Shown in pieces: positions 52,110 through 59,865 of a stretch of 60,195 bases of DNA (its first letter is position 1; the number at the start of each line of letters is the position of its first letter). The notes beneath the pieces are model-generated. The model was not told where the DNA came from and did not search any database. It was given only the letters and a program-made list of their open reading frames with translations. Source of the stretch: Flexilinea sp. (GTDB lineage: Bacteria > Chloroflexota > Anaerolineae > Anaerolineales > Anaerolineaceae); contig JAFRIR010000114.1 of the NCBI GenBank assembly GCA_017432685.1, positions 1 to 60,195 on the forward strand, given 5' to 3'. The translations under genes were made by a program, and so were the position numbers.

Positions 52110-52445
52110 ATGTATATCATAATGTTTGTTCTCAACGACTCAAAAAAACTTGATATGATTCTTGACGGCTGGAGAAATGTCGGTGTTCAGGGTGTCACCA
52201 TCCTGGAAAGTATCGGCGCATACCGCGTCCGGAAACGTATACCCGGACGGTTTGCTTTCACCACTGCCAATTCTGATGAAAACAGCAAAACACTGATGGC
52301 GATGGTTGAAAAAGAAGAAGTCGTCAAGGCCTGCCTCAATGAGACAGAACGCCTGATCGGTGATCTTTCCCAACCGAATACCGGGATCTTTACCTACTGG
52401 CCGGTAACTGAAATCAGGGGAATTCACAAGAACTACAACAAGTAG
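52110..52445 (+). CDS. PII-like small regulatory protein
   Basis: A 111-residue protein from ATG 52110. AGGAGG lies ten bases before it, and the in-frame ATG at 52089 would put this Shine-Dalgarno inside the gene. MYIIMFVLNDSKKLDMILDGWRNVGVQGVTILES resembles the first beta-alpha-beta unit of PII/CutA-type ferredoxin-like folds (compare the GVQGVTI block of PII). The usual PII T-loop tyrosine motif is not present, so it belongs to the PII-like group. Such proteins often regulate the transporter encoded beside them, and here a cation exchanger gene follows 26 bases later. Confidence 0.65.
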   Translation: MYIIMFVLNDSKKLDMILDGWRNVGVQGVTILESIGAYRVRKRIPGRFAFTTANSDENSKTLMAMVEKEEVVKACLNETERLIGDLSQPNTGIFTYWPVTEIRGIHKNYNK

Positions 52446-52471
52446 AATTTTATAGTTAAAAAATAAATATC

Positions 52472-53515
52472 ATGTTTGAACAAATACAAATCGCAGCAAC
52501 CACAGGCGGCTGGGTCTGGGTTACTTTTGTCGTCGCAGCAGCTTTAATCGTCGTAGCAGCAATGCAGTTAGCCAAATATGGCGACGTTATTGCGGCACGT
52601 ACCAAACTCGGCGGGATGTTCATCGGCGTTCTGCTCCTTGCCGGTGCGACCTCCCTGCCGGAACTTCTGACCTCCATCAACTCCATCAACATGGGTTCAC
52701 CGGAGCTCTCCGCGGGGAACTTTTTTGGTTCCAGCGCATTCAATATGTTCATTTTGGCGATCCTGGATGTTCTCGGCCGGGATCAGCGCATCCTGCGCAC
52801 CTCTCAGGGACGCCATCTGGTCTCAGGCGGATTCGCTGTTTTTATCTGTACGCTGGTGATCTTCTTCCTGGTGGCCAATCCGGTATTGACACAAATGAAT
52901 TTTAATATCGGCTGGGTTGGGATCGATTCCATCATCATCATGCTTTTCTATGTTTTGGCGATTTACATGATCCAGCAGAGTGAACAGGACACAGTCTCTA
53001 CCGAGATGACCGAGGAAGAACTTGCAGAGATCCCGAGCCTGAAGGTCGGTTTGATCGGATTCACAGCTGCGGCAGTGGTTCTGGGGCTGGTCTGTCCTTT
53101 CATGGTTCGTGCCGCTGAACAGATTTCCGAGATCACCGGTCTGGGCACCAGCTTTGTCGGTTCCTCACTGGTGGCGCTGGTCACTTCTTTGCCGGAAATG
53201 GTCACCTCCATTTCTGCGATTTCCATTGGCGCCGCGGATATGGCTCTGGGCAATCTCTTCGGCTCCAACATGTTCAATATGTTTGGCATCGGTATCGCAG
53301 ATCTTTTCTATACTAAAGGCCGGTTTCTGTCCACTGTTGACGATTCCTTTATCGTTGTCGGGATGCTGGGTGTTCTGATGACTGCTTTCGGCCTGCTGGG
53401 CAACATTGTGAAATTCAAGCGCATCGGTAAGATCATGGACATCGATTCTGCGATTCTGACTTTGATGTATTTCGGCGGTATGTACATTTTGTTTGTCATG
53501 AGCCGGGGAGGATAA
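52472..53515 (+). CDS. Sodium/calcium exchanger family antiporter
   Basis: A 347-residue integral membrane protein of the CaCA superfamily with about ten hydrophobic segments in two homologous halves. The alpha-repeats are clear: GATSLPELLTSINSINMGSPELSAGNFFGSSAFNM in the first half and ALVTSLPEMVTSISAISIGAADMALGNLFGSNMFNM in the second. It exchanges cations (calcium, perhaps others) for sodium or protons. It has no obvious Shine-Dalgarno, so translation may depend on coupling with the PII-like gene. Confidence 0.9.
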   Translation: MFEQIQIAATTGGWVWVTFVVAAALIVVAAMQLAKYGDVIAARTKLGGMFIGVLLLAGATSLPELLTSINSINMGSPELSAGNFFGSSAFNMFILAILDVLGRDQRILRTSQGRHLVSGGFAVFICTLVIFFLVANPVLTQMNFNIGWVGIDSIIIMLFYVLAIYMIQQSEQDTVSTEMTEEELAEIPSLKVGLIGFTAAAVVLGLVCPFMVRAAEQISEITGLGTSFVGSSLVALVTSLPEMVTSISAISIGAADMALGNLFGSNMFNMFGIGIADLFYTKGRFLSTVDDSFIVVGMLGVLMTAFGLLGNIVKFKRIGKIMDIDSAILTLMYFGGMYILFVMSRGG

Positions 53516-53516
53516 G

Positions 53517-53660
53517 AGTAAAGAGTAAGGAGTAAGGAGTAAGGAGTAAAGGAGTTGGGAGATATCTCAAAAACTCTTTACTTCTTACTCCTTACAATTT
53601 ACTCCTTACAATTTACTGCTTACTACTTACTACTTATTATTTTCTATTTACTCCTTACTG
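53517..53660. repeat. Heptanucleotide arrays in inverted arrangement
   Basis: Units AGGAGTA/AAGAGTA (53517-53548) are followed by CTTACTC, CTTACAA, TTTACTC, CTTACTA (about 53575-53660), i.e. the complement of the first array. The two could fold on each other. An open frame from 53555 reads through the second array as a run of Leu/Tyr, which is a by-product of the repeat. Confidence 0.85.
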
Positions 53661-53665
53661 AAGGC

Positions 53666-54406
53666 ATGAAGCAGATCGAATCATTTATCAGGCACTGGCC
53701 AAGAGCCCTCTTCCTGATGGTCATCGGAGCGCTCATAGGTTATGCTGCCTGGATGTACCTGCCCCGGCACTATACCGCCATTACCAAACTCAGTGTCGGT
53801 ATTGATTACAACCGCACCGGGAAGCTGGATGACCTGGAACAGGACCGTTTACTGGGCATCACAGAAGACATGATCCACTCCGACCGTGTGATGAAGACCG
53901 TCTGGGAGCATACATCCGAGCCTGATTATCCGGCATTCTTCGCTCATACAGCCACCACCCGCACCAATCAAACCTGGAGCCTGAAGGTCACGGGAAGGGA
54001 CCCGAAGGAAATTGGAACCGCTGCGGTTGTATGGCTGGATCTGGCCCGCAATGAGCTGCGAAATGCGCTGGATCATGCCATTCGTGCTGAGGCTTTGCAA
54101 AATGAGATCGAAGGGCTTTCCCGCTGCATTCAGGACAGCGTCACGGCCGGCATGAACACCGGATGTCCCGGTACTCCGGAAGACACATTCAAAACCATCG
54201 AAAGCCTCAGTGCACGGCTCAATGAAGAACAGCTTCAGTCCGGTGGGATCTCTTCCGCCATTCGTCTTGGTCCCATGAATCCGGAACAGCTGCAGGTTCT
54301 TCCCGCCTCACGCAGTGCAGCAGCGAATACACTGCTTGGAGCTTTGGCAGGATTATTGGCAGCCTTCGTCATCGTTTTGTTTCCGGGGAAAGTCAACCGG
54401 GAATGA
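53666..54406 (+). CDS. Wzz-like chain-length/tyrosine-autokinase-modulator-type protein
   Basis: A 246-residue protein with one membrane segment near each end (about 14-32 and 220-240) and an external helical part between, the layout of Wzz/polysaccharide co-polymerases. YTAITKLSVGIDYNRTGKLDDLEQDRLLG is like the beta-domain after the first membrane segment. I start it at ATG 53666; the frame upstream to 53555 only reads a heptanucleotide array. Its stop overlaps the start of an O-antigen-ligase-like gene, supporting a role in polysaccharide assembly. The helical region is shorter than in classical Wzz. Confidence 0.7.
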   Translation: MKQIESFIRHWPRALFLMVIGALIGYAAWMYLPRHYTAITKLSVGIDYNRTGKLDDLEQDRLLGITEDMIHSDRVMKTVWEHTSEPDYPAFFAHTATTRTNQTWSLKVTGRDPKEIGTAAVVWLDLARNELRNALDHAIRAEALQNEIEGLSRCIQDSVTAGMNTGCPGTPEDTFKTIESLSARLNEEQLQSGGISSAIRLGPMNPEQLQVLPASRSAAANTLLGALAGLLAAFVIVLFPGKVNRE

Positions 54407-55836
54407 AGCAGTTTCTCCTGCGTTTTTCAGAGTGGAAAGTTTGGGACGGCCTGTGGGCATTGTTTGTCCTGATCCTGCCGCTGACTTCTGTTCCGTTGAT
54501 CGTTCGCCTTGTTCACTCAGATGTGGTTGCGGCGCCCTCCGCCCTGCTGCTTCCCTTTCTGCTTACCATACTGTTTATCCCATTTCTGATTCGGCGCGAA
54601 ACGCTTCCCGGACAGGCAGTTCCGCTGATATTGACTGTCCTGATACTGCTGCTCACGACGGCGCTTTCTTTTTTCTATGCTATTCCCGAATATAAAGGCA
54701 ATGATCCACTGCGCAGCTCTGTCATGGCTGTCCTGACCCTGTTCGTCGGAGCAGGCTACTATCTGGTTTCGCTGCTGAGACACAGGGACAGGGAAAAACT
54801 TCGCAGTACCTTCCAGTTGTTGAACATCAGCGGAGCTGTCGTATGCGGATGGACACTGCTCCAGGCTTTCTTCTGGTATAAAGACAACCACTATCCGGCC
54901 TGGATGCAGCAGATCCAGTTCACGCTCTCCATCGGCTCTCTTTACCGTCAGCGCTTTGTAGGTTTCACACTGGAGCCCTCCTGGCTGGCCCATCAACTCA
55001 ATTTGCTTTATCTGCCCTTCTGGTTTGCGGCCTCCCTCACCGGTTACAGCGCTTTCCGCTTCCGGCTGAAATTTTTGACTGTCGAGCGGGCACTCTTTCT
55101 TATTGGGACGCTGGTTCTCTTCCTGACCCTTTCCCGCGTGGGACTGGCGGCATTCCTGATCACCGTAGGCTTCGCTTTGCTGTTTTTTTTCAAAAACCTC
55201 ATAAAAAAGCTGACAAGGAATTTTTCACGCGAAAAACGGGGACTGATTTCGGTAATTACAGCGATCGGGATCATTCTCCTTCTGGCTGGCGCCGCTTACG
55301 GGATCCTGCGGCTTTTGATGAAGCTGGATTTCCGCATGTCGGGACTCTTCAGCATTGATCTGAAGGGACGATCCGACCCGGTTTTCTATCTGGCTGAAAA
55401 ACTCAGCCTTGCCGCCCGCTTTGTTTATTGGGATGGGGGAATCACCATTTTCAATGAACATCCACTCACGGGCGTCGGCCTGGGACATGCCGGATATTAT
55501 TTGCCGAACGCATTGAATGACTACGCATACCGTCTTGTGGAAGTCCGTGACCTCCTTTACCGTTCTAACACACTGCTCAACATCAAAAGTCTCTGGATTC
55601 GGATCCTTGCCGAAGGAGGAATCCTGAGCTTCAGCTGCTTTTTTATCTGGTACCTGCGCTCCCTGCTCGGGAATATGCTGAGCCTGAACAGTTCGGATCG
55701 GGTCCGCTCTACCGCAGCCTGGATGGGATGCTTCACCCTGCTGGCGTTTCTTCTCGAAGGCTTCAGCCTGGACACCTTTGCCTTGCCCTACTTCTGGTTC
55801 AGTACGGGAATCGCGGCAAGCGCAAATGAGGAATGA
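54403..55836 (+). CDS. O-antigen ligase/polymerase-like membrane protein
   Basis: A 477-residue protein with about 11-12 membrane segments and one larger loop near the end (about 300-400) containing HPLTGVGLGHAGYYLPN, the Wzy_C/WaaL family motif. RFVGFTLEPSWLAHQLNLLYLPFW is also characteristic (polymerase-like proteins with EPSW). It should join or extend lipid-linked sugar chains outside the membrane. Four-base overlap (ATGA) with the Wzz-like gene indicates an operon. Confidence 0.85.
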   Translation: MKQFLLRFSEWKVWDGLWALFVLILPLTSVPLIVRLVHSDVVAAPSALLLPFLLTILFIPFLIRRETLPGQAVPLILTVLILLLTTALSFFYAIPEYKGNDPLRSSVMAVLTLFVGAGYYLVSLLRHRDREKLRSTFQLLNISGAVVCGWTLLQAFFWYKDNHYPAWMQQIQFTLSIGSLYRQRFVGFTLEPSWLAHQLNLLYLPFWFAASLTGYSAFRFRLKFLTVERALFLIGTLVLFLTLSRVGLAAFLITVGFALLFFFKNLIKKLTRNFSREKRGLISVITAIGIILLLAGAAYGILRLLMKLDFRMSGLFSIDLKGRSDPVFYLAEKLSLAARFVYWDGGITIFNEHPLTGVGLGHAGYYLPNALNDYAYRLVEVRDLLYRSNTLLNIKSLWIRILAEGGILSFSCFFIWYLRSLLGNMLSLNSSDRVRSTAAWMGCFTLLAFLLEGFSLDTFALPYFWFSTGIAASANEE

Positions 55837-55980
55837 GGAATTAGGAATTAGAAATTAGAAATGAGGACGGAGCAAACGGAGACAGCTCTGACGCTGCGGC
55901 GAAGCCTGCACGGCAGGGCTGTATCTCGTGATGCGCGCCTGGTTCTGAAAAGTTACGAAATAAGGAATGAAAAATAAGAA
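55831..55980. repeat. Heptanucleotide array interrupted by R1 copy I
   Basis: AATGAGG, AATTAGG, AATTAGA, AATTAGA, AATGAGG units run from 55831 to about 55864. An R1 element in minus orientation follows (about 55863-55955: AGCAAACGGAGACAGCTCTG...GGTTCTGAAAAGTTAC). The AATAAGG/AATGAAA units then resume to the start codon at 55981. The R1 copy looks inserted into a pre-existing array. Confidence 0.85.
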
Positions 55981-57873
55981 ATGAAGCGTTCGATGTTTTT
56001 CCCTACCCCCTATTCCCTATTTCCTACCCCCTGTTCCCTATTCCCTATCCCCTATTCCCTGTTATCCACATTACTATTTCTCCTATGCCTCTTTCATCCC
56101 CTTCCCGCAGCCGCGGGAAATGATCCCCGGCCGAATGACAGCATTGAAGTGGCGCTGACTTTCGGCGATCTCAGCGCGGTTCCTTTTCCCAATCTCACGC
56201 CGGCGCCGGTCTGGCAAACCGGCCTGGAACGGGAGTTCAACGTGCTGGATGTCACCACCGGCATCATGAACGTCTGTACCGCCCGCGTTTTTCAGATCAC
56301 GGATAACATCGTTTTCTGGCTGGACACCCGGTCACAGGATATGATACCGGGAGACATTACCGATCGCCTTTTCCGTTTCGATGCACAGACACTGCCTCAG
56401 CTGCGGAAGACCTTTGGAGAGGAAGCAAACCCGGGTATCGACAACGACCCGCGCTTTCACGTCGTCTTCACAGACCTCATCAGTGAAGCCTACAACGGAT
56501 ACTTTTCTGCGGAAAACAGCGCCGATCCCCGTATCAGCAAAACATCCAACGGAATGGAGCTGCTGTTTCTCAATACAAGCCTGCTTAACCGTGGGGCAGA
56601 CGCCGTCATCAACACACTTTCCCATGAATTTCAACACATGGTTCACCATCACTGTGACCCGAACGAACTGAGCTTTATCAATGAAGGGCTTTCCGGCCTG
56701 GCAGAATATGTCGCACTTCAGGATATCAGGGACAGCTTTATCCGAGCCTATCTGAACGATACGGGACGATCCCTGATCTGGTGGTCCGAAAGCGGTACAA
56801 ACGCCCCTTATTACGGTTCTTCGTTTCTCTTCAGCATGTATCTCTATGACCGCTTTGGAGAGGATCTGATCCGGGAGCTGGTAAAAATCCCTGAGAACGG
56901 TTTGACCAGCCTGGATCAGGCTTTACAACACAGCGGGTTTTCTTTCACTGCCGATGATGTCTTTCAGCAATGGTCGGCAGCCCTGCTTGCTCAGCTGCTT
57001 CAGACTCCCGTCAGGGAATGGGATTACCGATCTTATGCCTTCCCCCAGGACGGCATCTACCGGGATGTCAGGCCTCTCAAGTGCGGCGTTTCCGAACTGC
57101 ATGAAACCGCTCAGTACGGTCTGCGCATGTACAGCAGCAGCTGTGAAGGGCCGTTCCGCGTCACCGTGGCAGGCAGCACGGAAAGTCCGGTCACCGCACT
57201 GAACATCCCGGGAGGAAACAGTGCCTGGTGGGGCGGTGCGGTCAACAATTCCATGGCGCTTCTGAGCCGGACTTTTGAATTGAACAATGCTTCAGCCCCG
57301 GTCTCTTTTGAATATGACGCTAACTTCTCCATCGAGAATGGATATGACTATTACTATCTGCTGCTGACTGATGCACAGGGCAGAGTCTCCCGCCTTTCAC
57401 CCTCCACCGTGACTGCTGCCGATCCCGCCGGACAGAACCTGGGCGGCGGCACGACCGGGCGCTCTTACGGAACAGTCCATGAGTCCATCGATCTCAGCCC
57501 GTGGATCGGACAACAGGTTCGGCTCACATTTGTTTACCTGACGGACACAGCGGGTTTAGGTGACGGGCTGCTGCTGGACAATTTCCGTATTGCGGCCATT
57601 GGGTTTACGGATAATGCGGAGACTGACGACGGTGGCTGGCAGGCTGAAGGGTTTTCACGAATCAGCGCTTCCGTTCCTCAGCGTTATTCCCTGGTCATCC
57701 TCCATCCGCAAAATGACGGGGCCATGACTGCTGAATTTGCCGAATTTGACGGCGGAGAACCCTTCAGTATTGACTGTCCGGAAGGAGCCTGCTCCTTTGC
57801 CGTCAGTCCGGTCAATCGTGACATCCGATCAAGGGCGGCTTTTTCCGTCCTGACCGAGCCCCTTTCCCGCTGA
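55981..57873 (+). CDS. Secreted metallopeptidase, immune-inhibitor-A-like
   Basis: A 630-residue exported protein. The zinc motif HEFQHMVHH (about 219-227) with the downstream FINEGLSGLAEYV glutamate fits M6/M30-type metallopeptidases. A C-terminal region (about 395-545) resembles the MAM-like domain of immune inhibitor A (WWGGAVNNSMALLSRTF...SIDLSPWIGQQVRLTFVYLTD...LLLDNFRI). The N terminus is odd: after MKRSMFF, residues 8-28 (PTPYSLFPTPCSLFPIPYSL) are translated from a CCCTATT-type heptanucleotide array (about 55999-56064), and only then comes the signal-peptide core LLFLLCLFHPLPAAAG. No alternative start lies after the array, so the repeat forms part of the export signal. An R1 copy precedes the gene. 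Confidence 0.82.
   Translation: MKRSMFFPTPYSLFPTPCSLFPIPYSLLSTLLFLLCLFHPLPAAAGNDPRPNDSIEVALTFGDLSAVPFPNLTPAPVWQTGLEREFNVLDVTTGIMNVCTARVFQITDNIVFWLDTRSQDMIPGDITDRLFRFDAQTLPQLRKTFGEEANPGIDNDPRFHVVFTDLISEAYNGYFSAENSADPRISKTSNGMELLFLNTSLLNRGADAVINTLSHEFQHMVHHHCDPNELSFINEGLSGLAEYVALQDIRDSFIRAYLNDTGRSLIWWSESGTNAPYYGSSFLFSMYLYDRFGEDLIRELVKIPENGLTSLDQALQHSGFSFTADDVFQQWSAALLAQLLQTPVREWDYRSYAFPQDGIYRDVRPLKCGVSELHETAQYGLRMYSSSCEGPFRVTVAGSTESPVTALNIPGGNSAWWGGAVNNSMALLSRTFELNNASAPVSFEYDANFSIENGYDYYYLLLTDAQGRVSRLSPSTVTAADPAGQNLGGGTTGRSYGTVHESIDLSPWIGQQVRLTFVYLTDTAGLGDGLLLDNFRIAAIGFTDNAETDDGGWQAEGFSRISASVPQRYSLVILHPQNDGAMTAEFAEFDGGEPFSIDCPEGACSFAVSPVNRDIRSRAAFSVLTEPLSR
55999..56064 (+). repeat. Heptanucleotide array inside a coding region
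   Basis: About nine units of CCCTATT, TCCTACC, CCCTGTT and similar with period seven. Because three units are 21 bases, the array translates into an imperfect seven-residue repeat, YSLFPTP, at the N terminus of the peptidase. Confidence 0.88.
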
Positions 57874-58004
57874 GTTTCCTCATAGAATCTATTAGAATCA
57901 GATTAGAAAGACAGCCACCTGTCTGATTTCATGTATGATTAAAGCACAGGGTGCCTGACATATGAAACAGACGTTCATTAACAGGTAATCAGTCGGTACA
58001 TGAG

Positions 58005-58105
58005 CCGTAAGGCAGGCGGGGTGTGGGGCCGCCAGGCCCCACGATATCCGGCGCGGGAAGCAACACAGAATTGCTGGGAACCTTTACTCCCGCGCCTTGC
58101 GAAGC
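58005..58105. repeat. Hairpin block related to R2 stems
   Basis: GTGGGGCC / GGCCCCAC make one hairpin (58023-58043); GGCGCGGGA (58051-58059) pairs with TCCCGCGCC (58090-58098), the same GC-rich stem as in R2 copies 1 and 3, but R2 ends are absent. The remaining 57874-58198 holds no gene. Confidence 0.6.
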
Positions 58106-58198
58106 ACTCTAATCTAATTGCAAATCAATATTGAGCTCATATTGTAGAAAACCCCGCACAGGTCACTTCATACCGTGTTTTTGTAAGGAGGTTAAACC

Positions 58199-58564
58199 AT
58201 GAAATTTATCGGAAATCTGATTTGGTTTCTTGTCGCCGGGCTGATCATGTGGATCAGCTGGGCGCTTGCCGGAATACTCTGGTGCATCACGATTGTCGGG
58301 ATCCCCTGGGGTGTTCAGTGCTTTAAATTTGCAAAACTGTGTCTGTTTCCATTCGGAAAGGAAGTGCGGTACGGCGGCGGCGCCGGCTCACTGATTTTGA
58401 ACATCCTCTGGATCGTGATCTCAGGCGTACCGCTGGCAATTGAAGCCGCGATCTGCGGTGTGATTTTCTGTATCACGATCATCGGCATTCCCTTCGGGAA
58501 ACAGTGCTTCAAGATCGCTAAACTGGCGCTCATGCCCTTCGGCTCCGAAATGGTTGAAGGATAA
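58199..58564 (+). CDS. YccF-domain membrane protein
   Basis: A 121-residue inner-membrane protein with two YccF repeats: LWCITIVGIPWGVQCFKFAKLCLFPFG and IFCITIIGIPFGKQCFKIAKLALMPFG, each preceded by a hydrophobic segment (IGNLIWFL, LILNILWIVISG). The function of the family is unknown. AGGAGG precedes the ATG. It converges with carD and shares the terminator between them. Confidence 0.95.
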   Translation: MKFIGNLIWFLVAGLIMWISWALAGILWCITIVGIPWGVQCFKFAKLCLFPFGKEVRYGGGAGSLILNILWIVISGVPLAIEAAICGVIFCITIIGIPFGKQCFKIAKLALMPFGSEMVEG

Positions 58565-58590
58565 AGAAGACCTGTCGTAAAATGTGTAAC

Positions 58591-58619
58591 AAAACAGCCG
58601 GTTTTTTGCCGGCTGTTTT
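58591..58619. terminator. Bidirectional rho-independent terminator
   Basis: AAAACAGCCGG and CCGGCTGTTTT (11-bp perfect arms) enclose a T-rich loop; A- and T-runs allow use on both strands, ending yccF and carD transcripts. Confidence 0.85.
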
Positions 58620-58620
58620 G

Positions 58621-59151
58621 TTATTTTCCGCTTGACTCGATCCGATCCGTGATGAAGCTTTCTACCGAATGGAAAGGAATATCCATCACACCGGCAATTT
58701 CACCGTAAAGCAGACGTTCACTGTTGTCCCGGACATGAGATTCAAATTCCGGAATGCGTTTCTTTTTGGCTGACAGCTCTTTACCTCTGCGATAAATTGT
58801 CCGCAGCAGCTGAACCCAGTCTCTCGGGTTTCCGGACCTCATCAGAGCGTTATAGCTGTTTTTTACATTTTCCATATCCAGCATACGGTTTCCGGTAGAG
58901 GTAACGATAAGCGGCTCGATTTCCGGCATGGTGTCGATCATTTCCAGAATTTGCTCCTGCGTCATTGGAGAGCGCAGCCTGCCGCCATGATCCACGGCAG
59001 TATAAAAGGTTGTCCCATATCCGTCGTCCGTCAGAGGAACCATCTCATAATAATCCTTTTCAGGCTGGCCCGGAAACTGACGTTTGGAAACCGCCGTGAT
59101 CCTGCAAATCCCGTAATCACTATGGACAACCCTGTCCCCTACCGCAAACAT
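58621..59151 (-). CDS. carD: CarD-family transcription regulator
   Basis: A 176-residue CarD/CdnL protein, which binds RNA polymerase beta and stabilises open promoter complexes. The N-terminal RNAP-interacting domain (about 1-65) starts FAVGDRVVHSDYGICRITAV. The C-terminal helical DNA-binding domain follows (about 70-165) with WVQLLRTIYRRGKELSAKKKRI. Length is close to the norm. GGAGG lies five bases before the ATG, and a TATAAT (minus strand, 59199-59204) preceded by TATCAGG is a likely -10; the same TATCAGGTATAAT string occurs in the promoter at 24856. Confidence 0.93.
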   Translation of the reverse strand: MFAVGDRVVHSDYGICRITAVSKRQFPGQPEKDYYEMVPLTDDGYGTTFYTAVDHGGRLRSPMTQEQILEMIDTMPEIEPLIVTSTGNRMLDMENVKNSYNALMRSGNPRDWVQLLRTIYRRGKELSAKKKRIPEFESHVRDNSERLLYGEIAGVMDIPFHSVESFITDRIESSGK

Positions 59152-59261
59152 AATAACCTCCGTTCCATCGTCCGATAACCTATCCGAACTACAGTTAAAT
59201 TATACCTGATAGAAACATAGATATCGTCCGTGAAATGTGACTTATAGGGGATGATTTCCGT

Positions 59262-59711
59262 GAGTCGGAGGGGTCAGATTCTGTAGGCTCGTGCGCAGCC
59301 TGAGTCGAAGGGGTCAGATTCTGTAGGCTCGTGCGCAGCATGAGCCGAAAGGATCTGACCCCGCAGACTCGGGAGCCGGAAGCACACGGAGACAGCCCTT
59401 GCGCTGACGCGAAGCCGAAGCACACCAGGCCTGCTCTTTTGTTGGCGCGTAGCCGAAGCACACGGAGACTGCTCTTGTGTTGCGGAGTCGAAGCACAACG
59501 GGCCTGCTCTTTTGTTGGCGCGTAGCCGCCACAAAAGGACAGGACTGAGTGTTGCGTCAACCAATTCGCACAACGAGATACGCCCCTGCTGTGCGGGCTT
59601 CGCCGCAGCATCAGAAACGTCTCGTCGTGCTTCGTTGATACGGGGTCAGATCCCTCCGACTCTTCGCTCGTGCTTCGCACATCGCGCGAGTCTGCGGAAT
59701 CAGACCCCGAG
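59262..59711. repeat. Composite repeat region: 40-bp tandem, degenerate R1 pieces, GGGGTCAGA ends
   Basis: Two nearly identical 40-bp units (59262-59301, 59302-59341) carry GGGGTCAGATTCTGTAGGC. Then come about four shuffled R1 pieces (AGCACACGGAGACTGCTCTT, GGCCTGCTCTTTTGTTGGCGCGTAGCCG twice) up to about 59640. A last inverted block, GGGGTCAGATCCCTCCGACTC ... GCGGAATCAGACCCCGAGC-like, closes the region at about 59642-59711. No gene is supported here; frames in it are repeat shadows. Confidence 0.8.
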
Positions 59712-59802
59712 CTCTACCACATTTTTTCACAAAAGTAAACCGACATTATTGTCGGTTCCATTTTTTTAATTCCCGTTGTATACTCCTGATCAGATAAAAA
59801 AA

Positions 59803-59850
59803 GTGAGGGACAGTCCCCTTCGGGTACTGACCCTCGGGTCAGAAAATCTG
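59803..59850. repeat. Small inverted repeats before the last gene
   Basis: GAGGGACAGTCCCC and CTGACCCTCGGGTCAG are compact palindromic units similar in style to the GGGGTCAGA repeats just upstream. They lie in the 5' leader of the gene at 59866. Confidence 0.55.
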
Positions 59851-59865
59851 CGAAAGGAAAGGGAA

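Noticed and set aside
53555..53665. N-terminal extension of the Wzz-like protein
   Set aside because: The extra 37 residues are a translation of a heptanucleotide array and have no supporting Shine-Dalgarno.
59195..59769. Several overlapping frames downstream of carD
   Set aside because: All are translations of the composite repeat region, with no independent coding signal.
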